From: Jaenimonas drosophilae
Lineage: Eukaryota; Euglenozoa; Kinetoplastea; Trypanosomatida; Trypanosomatidae
Assembly: GCA_030849065.1 (NCBI GenBank)
Contig: JASAON010001654.1
Span: 1-64,000, forward strand
Length of the DNA: 64,000 nucleotides
Direction: 5' to 3'
The position numbers and the translations under genes were made by a program. A model generated the notes under the pieces. The model was given only the letters and a program-made list of their open reading frames with translations. It ran no database searches and was not told the DNA's origin. This document shows positions 14,974-23,653 of this stretch, one piece after another; within the stretch, counting starts at the first letter, position 1; every line of letters begins with the position of its first letter.

Positions 14974-17900
14974 TTACTGAGCAAACCTGGCATGACGTGG
15001 TCGGGACCGTCCCTTGCCACGAATCTCCGCCAGTGACTGCGTGCGCGTGTTGCCCACAAACTGACCTTGATTGGCCTGGGCGGTGGGTGGGCGGGAGATC
15101 ATCGACATGCCAAAGTCCTTCGCGGTGGGACGCGTGGTGCTGCTGCCGAGGCCAGGCGGACGGTCTTCCGCCTCCAGCTCCGCCTCCGTCTCGCGCGCGG
15201 CCTTGACCACGGCCATTTGCCGCACGAATTCCTCCCGCTCCTCCAAGGAGAGTCGCATACGCTCCTTCATCGCATCCACCTCCTCCGCCACCATCGCGTT
15301 GAGATTGAGCGGCGGCGGAGCAACAGAACCTTCCGTCGTGGTGGCGGTGGTCGCCGTCATCATGGTTACTCCGCCAACGCTCGACGACGGCATCGTTGAA
15401 CCAAAATTTTGGCGCCCCATCGGCCCCTTTTCCTCCACAAGCGACTTGGGGAGGATCTCCGGAAGATGGAAGATGGAAGGCAGGAGCTCCTCCGAGGTGG
15501 AGCTGCCCGTCCATGTACTCCACGGCTCCGTGCTGCCACACCGGCCACGGTCATCCACACGATTGCCCGCCCCTGCACCGCGACTGTTGGGTGGCACCGG
15601 GGACTCCCAATCGAGCAGGGTTAGCATGATTCGCGCTGGATTGAAGAGGGCTTGCCGGCACTTGCGACGCTTCTTCATGCGATCGCGCTCCGCGTACCAA
15701 TCCTCCCCTTCCCCAGCTGCCCCACCTCCTTCCTCATCATCATCGTCATCTTCGTCATCCTCCTCATTCTCTTGGGCCGCCTTCTCCACTTGGCCTGGGG
15801 TGGTGGTGGCACTTCGCGGGGTGAGAAGGCGCTCTGGGCGAACCTTGCGTCGCACCGGCGCGTCCTTCTCCAGCTCATTCACTCGGCCAATGTTCGTCCG
15901 CACGCCCTTCATGAAGGCGTCGGAGATGACGAGCTCCTTGGGAGCTTCCGACTCATACATAACCTGCTCTGTCCCGTAGAGGACTGTGCTGGTGTGGGTG
16001 TCGCTGAAGTCCTTCAAGGTGGAGAGGGGAATGAGGCCGGCCTCAATGGCCAGCTTCTGCTCCTCCGCCTTGGAGCGTTTGGGCTTGCTGGCCAGCTCGC
16101 GGAGCTGAACCTCGAGGATCTTCTGCACCGCCTCCTCACGCCGTCGTCGGAGGTAGGCGTGCTGCATCACCACCGAGGCGGGCTGCTTTGCCAATGCCTC
16201 GTCATCCTCCAAGTCGGCCAAATTTGACGTGGCCCCACCAAACGGGCTGTTGGCGCGCGCAGTCTCCTCACTCACCCGGGTGGTTGAGAGAGCGTCGGCT
16301 GGGGTGCAAAAGGCCGCCTTCACTCGAGTGTCCTTGCGGAGAATCCGCGGGAGCATCTCCCCGCGTGGCGTGCGTGGGGGGTTGGGCACCCCATCCAGAA
16401 TGGCCTTCATATGGGCCTCATCCACCTCCTGGTCCGTGAGGAGGAACTTGGAACTCATCAAACCACCAGCGTCACCGTAGGAGAGGCGGAAACACGGCTT
16501 GCCCGCCACACCACGGAGATGCATCGGCTTCTCCTTATCATCCTTGGGCTTATCTCCGTCGGTGGTGGTATCGTGGCTCGATGGAGGTGAGCTGGGGAGA
16601 TCGGGAGAGGCCGCGGCAGCGGCCTCATGCTCCTCATCCTCCCCCTCCCCATCGTCTGCCTCTTCATCCTCTTCTTCCCCTTCTTCATCGGCCGCCACCG
16701 CTGCCGCTGCCTGGGCTGCGGAGTTCTCCTCCTCCAGATCCACCTCATCGGCACCGTTGGGGGCTGTTGCCAGACGCGGCATCGTGCCGCTGGGTGAGTT
16801 GGGCTTGTGCAAATTGTCCTCCTCGTCGTCATCGTCATCGTCGTCGCCATCAACGTCACCCGCCTCACGCGGTGTTGGGGAGGCGAATGTGGGGGCGGTG
16901 TCGGTGTTTGCCTCCAAAAGAAAATTCACCCGCGCTCCGGAGACGGAGGTGGTGGGCGAGGCATCGGCGGCGCTCACCTCATTCTCATGCTCCAACCCTT
17001 CACCACGTTGTTGGCCGGTAGAGACGCGTGTGGAGGTCGCCTCCCCAGCATCTTGCGGCGTCTGCCGTGGGGAGTTGTTGTTGGTGTTGGGTGAGACGGT
17101 GGAACGGAAGCCACTGCCACGTCCACGCCGCGCAGATGAGCGATCGGCCGCCGCAAAGCTTCGGATAGAGCTCCGCCGTTTTTGTGAGGTGATGATGCGG
17201 CGAAGAATATGGCGGACGTTGTCGATGGTGCGCAGAAGGCACTCCTTGACGGTGTTGTCAGCATATGTGCCTCGCATGAAGGCTGCCACGTAGATGGAGT
17301 TGGGGCTGAGCGTGATAGGCTCATCCTGAAAGCTGAGGAGGCGGCGACTGGCATGGAACTGTGGAGCAACACTCGAGGTGCTCCCAACGGTGCCAAAGTA
17401 GGCGCTGTTGGAGCCCGCTTCGGAGAAGGCGTGGCTCTCCAACTCAGCGGGCCCGGGACTCTCCGTCTGCGGCAACAGCGTCGGTGTGGCCGCCGCCGCT
17501 GCCATCAGCGCCGCCGCGGCAGGAGTGAGGCTGCGTGGTGTGCTTGAGTTTGATCCCCGCCCCGGCATCTCCGCGCCAAGGTAGGCGTGGTAGTCCACCG
17601 TGAGGAGACCAGCGCGGTCAAAGACGCAGTCATCGATCTTTGGCATGCGGAGCTGGCTTCCCTTGCGTGCCTTGAGCTCCTCATCCTCGGCGGAGCTGTC
17701 GGCCAGGCTGCCCCAAGTGGAGAGGACCAGAACAGGATCCTCCACCATGAGGGTGGCAAACTCACGCTCCATGAACCCCAAGACAAGCTGCAGCTCCTCC
17801 GGCCCTGGACGGCTGTGGGCGAACATGCGCATCTCCGTCGCCAGACGTCGAATGACGTAGCTCATGCGGGCCTCTTCGAAGATGCGCTCCGCGTGCGAGG

Positions 17901-20900
17901 AGGGCTGCGTCAGGGGCGGGTCAATGTGGGTCTTGGCCCCTCCACCAAAGCATCCAATGCAGTGGAGGGTTCCCCGCTGCCAACGCCAGACGAAGACGTA
18001 GCTGTCCTCGCTGCTCGTGATGAGGGTGATGGGGTTCAGTGGGAGGTAGTAGGAGTGACTGTTGGCGAAGAAGCACTCCTCCTGGGCCTCCATCCCTTGA
18101 CGAACATCCATGCCAGGGCAGTTGTAGCCGAAGCCAACACGGTCCTCATTATGCACGTCGGGGCTGTCAATGAAGCAGATGCCACGAACGTCCTTGCGAT
18201 GCGCGCGCCATCGGTCCAGGACGATGATGTCCTTCTCCCAACCTGCGGGAAGCATGTCCAGCGGGGTGAGGCCGTTCCACGGCACCATGTGGAAGTCGAG
18301 CAACACCACGTAGCCCGACTGATCGCCCACGGCGGCGTAGAAGCCACCGTTGCGGGAGATGATGGATGGCCCATCCGCCCCTGCCGCCCCGCTGTAGCAG
18401 CTGCTTGCCTCCGCGCTCGGACCCTTGCTGCGTGCAGAGGCGCCTGCGCTGCTCGCCACGGCGGAGCTGCGGCCTTCCTTCCCCGAGATGGAGATTGAGG
18501 TGATGGCTTCTACCGTCAAGGTCAGGCGGAAGCGCAAAATCTCCGACATGCTGCGGAGGTTCCACAGCTGCAACATACCGTCGTTGCTGCCGGAGAGGAT
18601 GTAGCCCGTGTCCCGGATTGCCTGGAGGTGGCCGAGAAAGCCCATGATGGAGGCCTGTCCTTCCAAGATGCGTGCCTCAGCCCCATCATCTCCCGCGCCC
18701 GCTGCCGGGGTGGAGCCACTGCTCGTGACGACGCCATCCGCGGCGGCCGCTGTGGAGCCACCCGCATCCGTCGCCGCCGTGTTGCTCCCACGACTTCCTT
18801 CTCCAGCCACTGGACTTGATGGGTTGTTGGTGCTGGCACTGGTGGAGGCAAAGACGGTGCTCCGACGTCGATGATGCGTGTCCGGGCCGCTGTGACTCAG
18901 CTCCTCCTCCGTGGGTGGAATTGGTACGAGCCTCCCTGGGAACAGGGCCATGAGGTTGGTGGGGCAGCGTGCGATGGGCGTGCCCCCCACCGACAAGCGT
19001 CGGCTGCGGTCATCGCCAAAGACAGACTTTTGCCGCTCAATGTCCTCCTTCTCATCGGTGGAGTCCATGACGGTTCGGCAGGGGATGGCGTAGGAGGTGA
19101 CGTCAGCGATGGGGGACACCGAGAGGCCTCCACGTGTGCCAAGTACGACGAGGCCCAAGGACGGAATGAGTGCCACGCTCGTCACGGGCGATCCGCGGGA
19201 GACGAGGCTGCGGTGGGGCTGAATGCTGGAGCCCGCCGCCCCACGTGGGGTGGCCTTGGGCGACTTGGGCTGCTGCTCCGGGTCGTCGGAGATGACGGGG
19301 ATGGACTCACCGGACATGGGGTTGCCCCCGTTGCTCAGGTGGTAGATGGAGGCCAACCCGCTCAGCATGTCCACCTCGTAGGCACCGCACAAGAGTGGGA
19401 CGGAGACCCCCTGGGACTGGTTGAGCACGGCCTCACCGGCGTAGAGGCAGAAGACGTCCTGCACCGGGTTGGGAAAAGCAAAGCGGCGGAGGGCGGCACC
19501 GTTGAAACTGTTGTACTGCACAATGGCCGCTTCACGGAGGAGGGCGACGTAGATGCCGGAGGTGATGTTGGCCCCATTCATGGAGATGGCTCGAATACCA
19601 GCCTCCACATCCCAGGACCGCAGCATGCGTGCTTGGTTGGTCCAGAAGGAGTGATTGAAGGCGTTCATGTCGCGGCGCTCATGGGTGACGAGGTGCTGTT
19701 CCATGAAGAGCATCTCTGGGCTTTCCGGAGGGAGACCGAGCTCCTCATCGGTGGGCGTGTGCGGGCGTATCTCCGTGGCGGGGGTACGCTGCGAGGTGGC
19801 CACAGAGTGCCAGTCACTACCCTCGCCATCCATCGTGGACCGCTCCCACTCGTCATCGTCCTTCTTCTCGTTCACCCCATCGCCAGCCTCATCCATGATG
19901 GGAGTATTATCCCACTTGATGTGGCGTCGCAGTAGCGCATCCTTCCGCGCCTTCTCCCTCGCCCGCTCGCGCTGACGACGGCGCTCATCGCGTCGTTGAA
20001 TCGCCACCTCATTGGGGAACAAGTCGAGCTTCCACATCACCACATGATCCTCATCCGCCGTCACAAAGACCTTCAGGCTCGCATTCCACTGGGTGAAGAG
20101 GATTGGCTTGCGGTGGCCGTAGTAGTCCACGGCGTACTCCTCCTCCCGCGGGATGTCCCACACCCGCACACAGCGGCCACCGAGCAGCAAACGGTCCTCG
20201 TTGGCCTCGTAGCGCACCACCAACATCTCCCCCAAGGCCACGGAGGCGGGGGAGTGGTCCACCAAGACCCCCATGAATTGCCCCGAGAGGGCGTTGAAGA
20301 GACGAATAACGCGGCGGGTATCGAGGACGATGAGCCGCAACGGGTCGCGGTCGCGGGCCATGAAGCTGAGGTCAACCGGGAAGCCACAGGCGCCGAGGTT
20401 GGCAAGGGCGGCGACGGAGCTCTGCAAATCACGCAAATCGATCTTCCGGATGGGGCGTGGAGAGCGGGAGTTCCAAAAGAAGAGACAATGATCCATGCCA
20501 CCCGTGACGAGGAGGTGATGTGCCTCATTCCAGCACGCACACGTGAGGCGTTTGCTGTGGCCAACGTACTCCTTGTTGCCCAGTTGGAGGTTGGGGGAGG
20601 CAAACTGCGGAATGCCCCAGCCAAGGGTGAGCATCGGCACCTCCAGCCGGGAGAAGCTGCGCACACAGACGGTGCCATCCTCACTGGCGGTCATGACGAG
20701 GTCGGAACGCTCGCTGACGACGATATGGGTGATCATGGCATGATGAAGGAGGAGGGACAGGACGGGCCGGCGGCCGGATGGCGGCTCCACACGAGTGGCA
20801 GATATTTGGGTGACGCAGAACCAATTGAGGCTGACGGGGTACACCTGCAACGCACCGGCCTCAAAGCCCAGGAAGAGGTACGCACCCTCGGTGATGGTGT

Positions 20901-23400
20901 TGGTGGAGCTGGAGAAGAGGCAGCGACCGAGGGCCAGGGCGGAGGCGAACCAACACTTGGAGGTGGTCCCGGTCAGCTGTTCGCGCCGCCGCCGCTGCTC
21001 CGTCAGGCGCTCCGCACCAAAGTTGTAGAGCACGTCGGATGAGAAGGAGACGGGCCGCTTGAGGTGCTCGAAGGTTGTGGCCACCACCTCCAGGCCTTGG
21101 AAGTAGCGGTTGGTGGGGCCAAAGAAGATCTCCATGGCGTCGTCGTGATAGGCAGCCACGGTGTAGGGCATCCGCACCACATTTCCCGCCACTACGGGCT
21201 GACGGTTCCGCAGGCTCAGCAAGTCATCGGCCTCGAACTCCTGCACCTCACGATCCATGTTGCGCTTGTCCTGGATCTCATTCATGGCCGCCATCTGGTT
21301 GGCGGTGCGAACGCGTACCCCGAGAAGGGTGCGCACCACCTCACCTGTGGCTGATCGAACGAGGGTGATGGTTCCGTCCATGGCAGAGAGTGCCACCACC
21401 TCGGCATCGCCCAAGGATGGTGGGGCCAAGCACATGTCCGTGATGGGGGCACGTGTACTCACGACGTTGCGTTCGTGGATGATGGCGGTGCGCTTCTGCG
21501 CGTCGCACAACCGTGGGTCAAGACGCCACAGCTTCACCAGCCCGTCGGTGCTCGCCGTGATGTAGCGCTGACTGCGTGTGCTAATGATGAGCCGGGAAAT
21601 GGGCTGTTTGTGGTAGAGATGATGAACGAGGGGGAACTGATGCTGCCATGGGCTGCAGTTGGTCGGGGTGGGGGTGAAAGTTAGGCTGTACTGGATCGCC
21701 CCGCCCGACATGGAAGGTGGTGGGGCACCCGCGGCGGCCGATGTGGCGGCAGCAGCAGCGGCCGCATCGCCGCTTGCCTGAGCCTCCTTCAGCGCGGCGG
21801 CGTTGCGCTTCTGAGATTCCTCCAACGCGCTGCGCTGGAGTGCCTCAAGGAGGTGCCGCTGGCCGGCTTGGAGGACGAAGAGGCTGAACTCATCCCAGGA
21901 GACGAATCCGTCAGCGTTGGTGTCCATCAAGCGGAAGAGTTGCTGCACCGCGGAGACGTGGCTGTTGCGTCGTGGTTGGAAACGAAGCACCTCGGGGAGC
22001 GGTGGTGGCACATCCATCACCTCACCACCATCGGTGATGCTACGACCCCAAATATCCGCGAGCACACGTGCAGACGGGGTGTTGGCGTCACGAAGGGTGG
22101 CAACGAGGTCCTCCTCCACATTGGGGGCGGGGAAGAAGCTCGTGAAGAAGGGGCCAACGATGTGCTCGGCGAAGAAGAAGAAGGGCAAGCCAGCGCTGGA
22201 GAGGATGACATCACCACTTGCAAGCTGAACCTCTGCCGAGCTGTTGTGGGTGGCGCCACCTGTTGGGACGGCGTCGGGGAAGCGGCTACGTTCTCGCGCC
22301 GTCTCCTCAGCCAAGATGGCCTGTTGCCGCTTCCATTCATGCATCCGGGTCAGCTCCTCCTTGATGATGGCCTGTGCCTCCACGAGCTGGCTGGCATAAT
22401 CTAGTGCGATGGCCTCTTCCGGCTCTTCCTCTACCTCAGGCTGGCTGTCAATCATGTTGAGGTCCGGCGGGGATGACTGCAGAGAGGTGCTATTCCCTGC
22501 AGCAGTGAGAGCGGGTGTGGTGCTCTCGTCCTCCTCGCCTTCTTCTTCCTTGGGGATGCAGAAGTACCTCCGCTTGTCGCGACGTCTGCCGCCGGCCTCA
22601 TCGTCGATGCCCGGCCTAACCTCAATTAAATGGAACAAGAGGTTGCGACGGTAGAGCCGTGCCTCCTCTTCATTTCGTCGTAGTGGTGGCAGCGTGAGGG
22701 CCGCCCCGCCTATAGGCTCATCCTCATCGGAGCTGGATGAGATGGCGGTGCGCGCACTATTCGCTCCATGGCGACTGCCATGCTTGGAGTTGGGGCGTCG
22801 CCTTCGTCGGTTCTTCTTTCGCTTCTTTGCCTTGGCATGTGCGGGTGGTGGCACTGACATGTTGACGATCTGTGAGGGCATGCGCACAAAGTCGTACACC
22901 TCAAAGATGTGCTTGATGTACTGCAGCTGGGCTAAGGTGAGCTGCGTCATCTCAGGACGCTCCTCCATGGAGGTACCTGGTGGGCCAGAAAACTCGGTGG
23001 AGATGGCGGCGCTGGGTGCGGTGTTGGAGGTGGCAGCGCCACTCACTCGTCGGGTAGATGCGCCAGCCCCACCAATCCCTCCACGTGAGCTCATGTCGCG
23101 AGAGGCGCTGACGATGCTCGCACGTTTGCCTCGTGGGGAGCTTGTGCTGAGGCGGCGATCGCTGTGGAGCCAGTCTGTGGCTCCACTACCGGCGTTGTCC
23201 TCGTCGCGGACGAGGATGGATGGGCTAGAGGTGCCCATTGGAGGGCGAGGGTGTAGTGGCAGTGGGGGAACTGCTGGGGGCTTGTGTGGCTGCGCGGTGG
23301 ATGGCGGGGCAGTGGAGTTGTTGGCCGAGGAAGGATCTGCCTGCCGTGGTGAGGCCGTTGAGGGCCGCTGGGAAGGCAGCTGCACTAAAGACTCTTCCAT
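14974..23400 (-). CDS. Giant EF-hand and WD40-repeat protein, WDR49 / CFAP337-like (2808 residues)
   Basis: 2808 residues from an ATG. The N-terminal 400 residues are Ser/Pro/Arg-rich with a strongly basic patch (KKRKKNRRRRR). An EF-hand sits at about 485-505 with a canonical calcium loop, DTNADGFVSWDE. WD40-type blades begin near 590 (TASTDGLVKLWRLD) and continue to about 1830, with further clear units such as TASEDGTVCVRSF, VTGGMDHCLFFWNS and TADEDHVVMWKL. The last 800 residues are low complexity, including long Asp/Glu runs (about 2170-2290), and near the end there is a segment with MKERMRLSLEEREEFVRQM. An EF-hand ahead of many WD40 blades is the plan of WDR49, EFCAB8 and CFAP337, which are ciliary. 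A scaffold role in the axoneme is inferred. It is much longer than those relatives because of the tails. Confidence 0.6.
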   Translation of the reverse strand: MEESLVQLPSQRPSTASPRQADPSSANNSTAPPSTAQPHKPPAVPPLPLHPRPPMGTSSPSILVRDEDNAGSGATDWLHSDRRLSTSSPRGKRASIVSASRDMSSRGGIGGAGASTRRVSGAATSNTAPSAAISTEFSGPPGTSMEERPEMTQLTLAQLQYIKHIFEVYDFVRMPSQIVNMSVPPPAHAKAKKRKKNRRRRRPNSKHGSRHGANSARTAISSSSDEDEPIGGAALTLPPLRRNEEEARLYRRNLLFHLIEVRPGIDDEAGGRRRDKRRYFCIPKEEEGEEDESTTPALTAAGNSTSLQSSPPDLNMIDSQPEVEEEPEEAIALDYASQLVEAQAIIKEELTRMHEWKRQQAILAEETARERSRFPDAVPTGGATHNSSAEVQLASGDVILSSAGLPFFFFAEHIVGPFFTSFFPAPNVEEDLVATLRDANTPSARVLADIWGRSITDGGEVMDVPPPLPEVLRFQPRRNSHVSAVQQLFRLMDTNADGFVSWDEFSLFVLQAGQRHLLEALQRSALEESQKRNAAALKEAQASGDAAAAAAATSAAAGAPPPSMSGGAIQYSLTFTPTPTNCSPWQHQFPLVHHLYHKQPISRLIISTRSQRYITASTDGLVKLWRLDPRLCDAQKRTAIIHERNVVSTRAPITDMCLAPPSLGDAEVVALSAMDGTITLVRSATGEVVRTLLGVRVRTANQMAAMNEIQDKRNMDREVQEFEADDLLSLRNRQPVVAGNVVRMPYTVAAYHDDAMEIFFGPTNRYFQGLEVVATTFEHLKRPVSFSSDVLYNFGAERLTEQRRRREQLTGTTSKCWFASALALGRCLFSSSTNTITEGAYLFLGFEAGALQVYPVSLNWFCVTQISATRVEPPSGRRPVLSLLLHHAMITHIVVSERSDLVMTASEDGTVCVRSFSRLEVPMLTLGWGIPQFASPNLQLGNKEYVGHSKRLTCACWNEAHHLLVTGGMDHCLFFWNSRSPRPIRKIDLRDLQSSVAALANLGACGFPVDLSFMARDRDPLRLIVLDTRRVIRLFNALSGQFMGVLVDHSPASVALGEMLVVRYEANEDRLLLGGRCVRVWDIPREEEYAVDYYGHRKPILFTQWNASLKVFVTADEDHVVMWKLDLFPNEVAIQRRDERRRQRERAREKARKDALLRRHIKWDNTPIMDEAGDGVNEKKDDDEWERSTMDGEGSDWHSVATSQRTPATEIRPHTPTDEELGLPPESPEMLFMEQHLVTHERRDMNAFNHSFWTNQARMLRSWDVEAGIRAISMNGANITSGIYVALLREAAIVQYNSFNGAALRRFAFPNPVQDVFCLYAGEAVLNQSQGVSVPLLCGAYEVDMLSGLASIYHLSNGGNPMSGESIPVISDDPEQQPKSPKATPRGAAGSSIQPHRSLVSRGSPVTSVALIPSLGLVVLGTRGGLSVSPIADVTSYAIPCRTVMDSTDEKEDIERQKSVFGDDRSRRLSVGGTPIARCPTNLMALFPGRLVPIPPTEEELSHSGPDTHHRRRSTVFASTSASTNNPSSPVAGEGSRGSNTAATDAGGSTAAAADGVVTSSGSTPAAGAGDDGAEARILEGQASIMGFLGHLQAIRDTGYILSGSNDGMLQLWNLRSMSEILRFRLTLTVEAITSISISGKEGRSSAVASSAGASARSKGPSAEASSCYSGAAGADGPSIISRNGGFYAAVGDQSGYVVLLDFHMVPWNGLTPLDMLPAGWEKDIIVLDRWRAHRKDVRGICFIDSPDVHNEDRVGFGYNCPGMDVRQGMEAQEECFFANSHSYYLPLNPITLITSSEDSYVFVWRWQRGTLHCIGCFGGGAKTHIDPPLTQPSSHAERIFEEARMSYVIRRLATEMRMFAHSRPGPEELQLVLGFMEREFATLMVEDPVLVLSTWGSLADSSAEDEELKARKGSQLRMPKIDDCVFDRAGLLTVDYHAYLGAEMPGRGSNSSTPRSLTPAAAALMAAAAATPTLLPQTESPGPAELESHAFSEAGSNSAYFGTVGSTSSVAPQFHASRRLLSFQDEPITLSPNSIYVAAFMRGTYADNTVKECLLRTIDNVRHILRRIITSQKRRSSIRSFAAADRSSARRGRGSGFRSTVSPNTNNNSPRQTPQDAGEATSTRVSTGQQRGEGLEHENEVSAADASPTTSVSGARVNFLLEANTDTAPTFASPTPREAGDVDGDDDDDDDEEDNLHKPNSPSGTMPRLATAPNGADEVDLEEENSAAQAAAAVAADEEGEEEDEEADDGEGEDEEHEAAAAASPDLPSSPPSSHDTTTDGDKPKDDKEKPMHLRGVAGKPCFRLSYGDAGGLMSSKFLLTDQEVDEAHMKAILDGVPNPPRTPRGEMLPRILRKDTRVKAAFCTPADALSTTRVSEETARANSPFGGATSNLADLEDDEALAKQPASVVMQHAYLRRRREEAVQKILEVQLRELASKPKRSKAEEQKLAIEAGLIPLSTLKDFSDTHTSTVLYGTEQVMYESEAPKELVISDAFMKGVRTNIGRVNELEKDAPVRRKVRPERLLTPRSATTTPGQVEKAAQENEEDDEDDDDDEEGGGAAGEGEDWYAERDRMKKRRKCRQALFNPARIMLTLLDWESPVPPNSRGAGAGNRVDDRGRCGSTEPWSTWTGSSTSEELLPSIFHLPEILPKSLVEEKGPMGRQNFGSTMPSSSVGGVTMMTATTATTTEGSVAPPPLNLNAMVAEEVDAMKERMRLSLEEREEFVRQMAVVKAARETEAELEAEDRPPGLGSSTTRPTAKDFGMSMISRPPTAQANQGQFVGNTRTQSLAEIRGKGRSRPRHARFAQ

Positions 23401-23653
23401 GACACACTAAAGAAGCAAATGTACTTGTGTAAGAAAAGATGATGATAATAGGGAGAAGATTGCAGGAGTGAGGGCAGCACTGACGGTATGCGTGTGATGG
23501 CAACGGGCCATCTTGTTGGCATCGAGGTTCGTGACGATGTACGTACCCAGCAGAGGTCGCACCCAGAAAGGAGAAGATGATAAATGCCCACACAACATGT
23601 GTTGGGGGGGCCAGCGCCCCCACCACACAAGGTATCATGTCCAGCAGCAGCGG

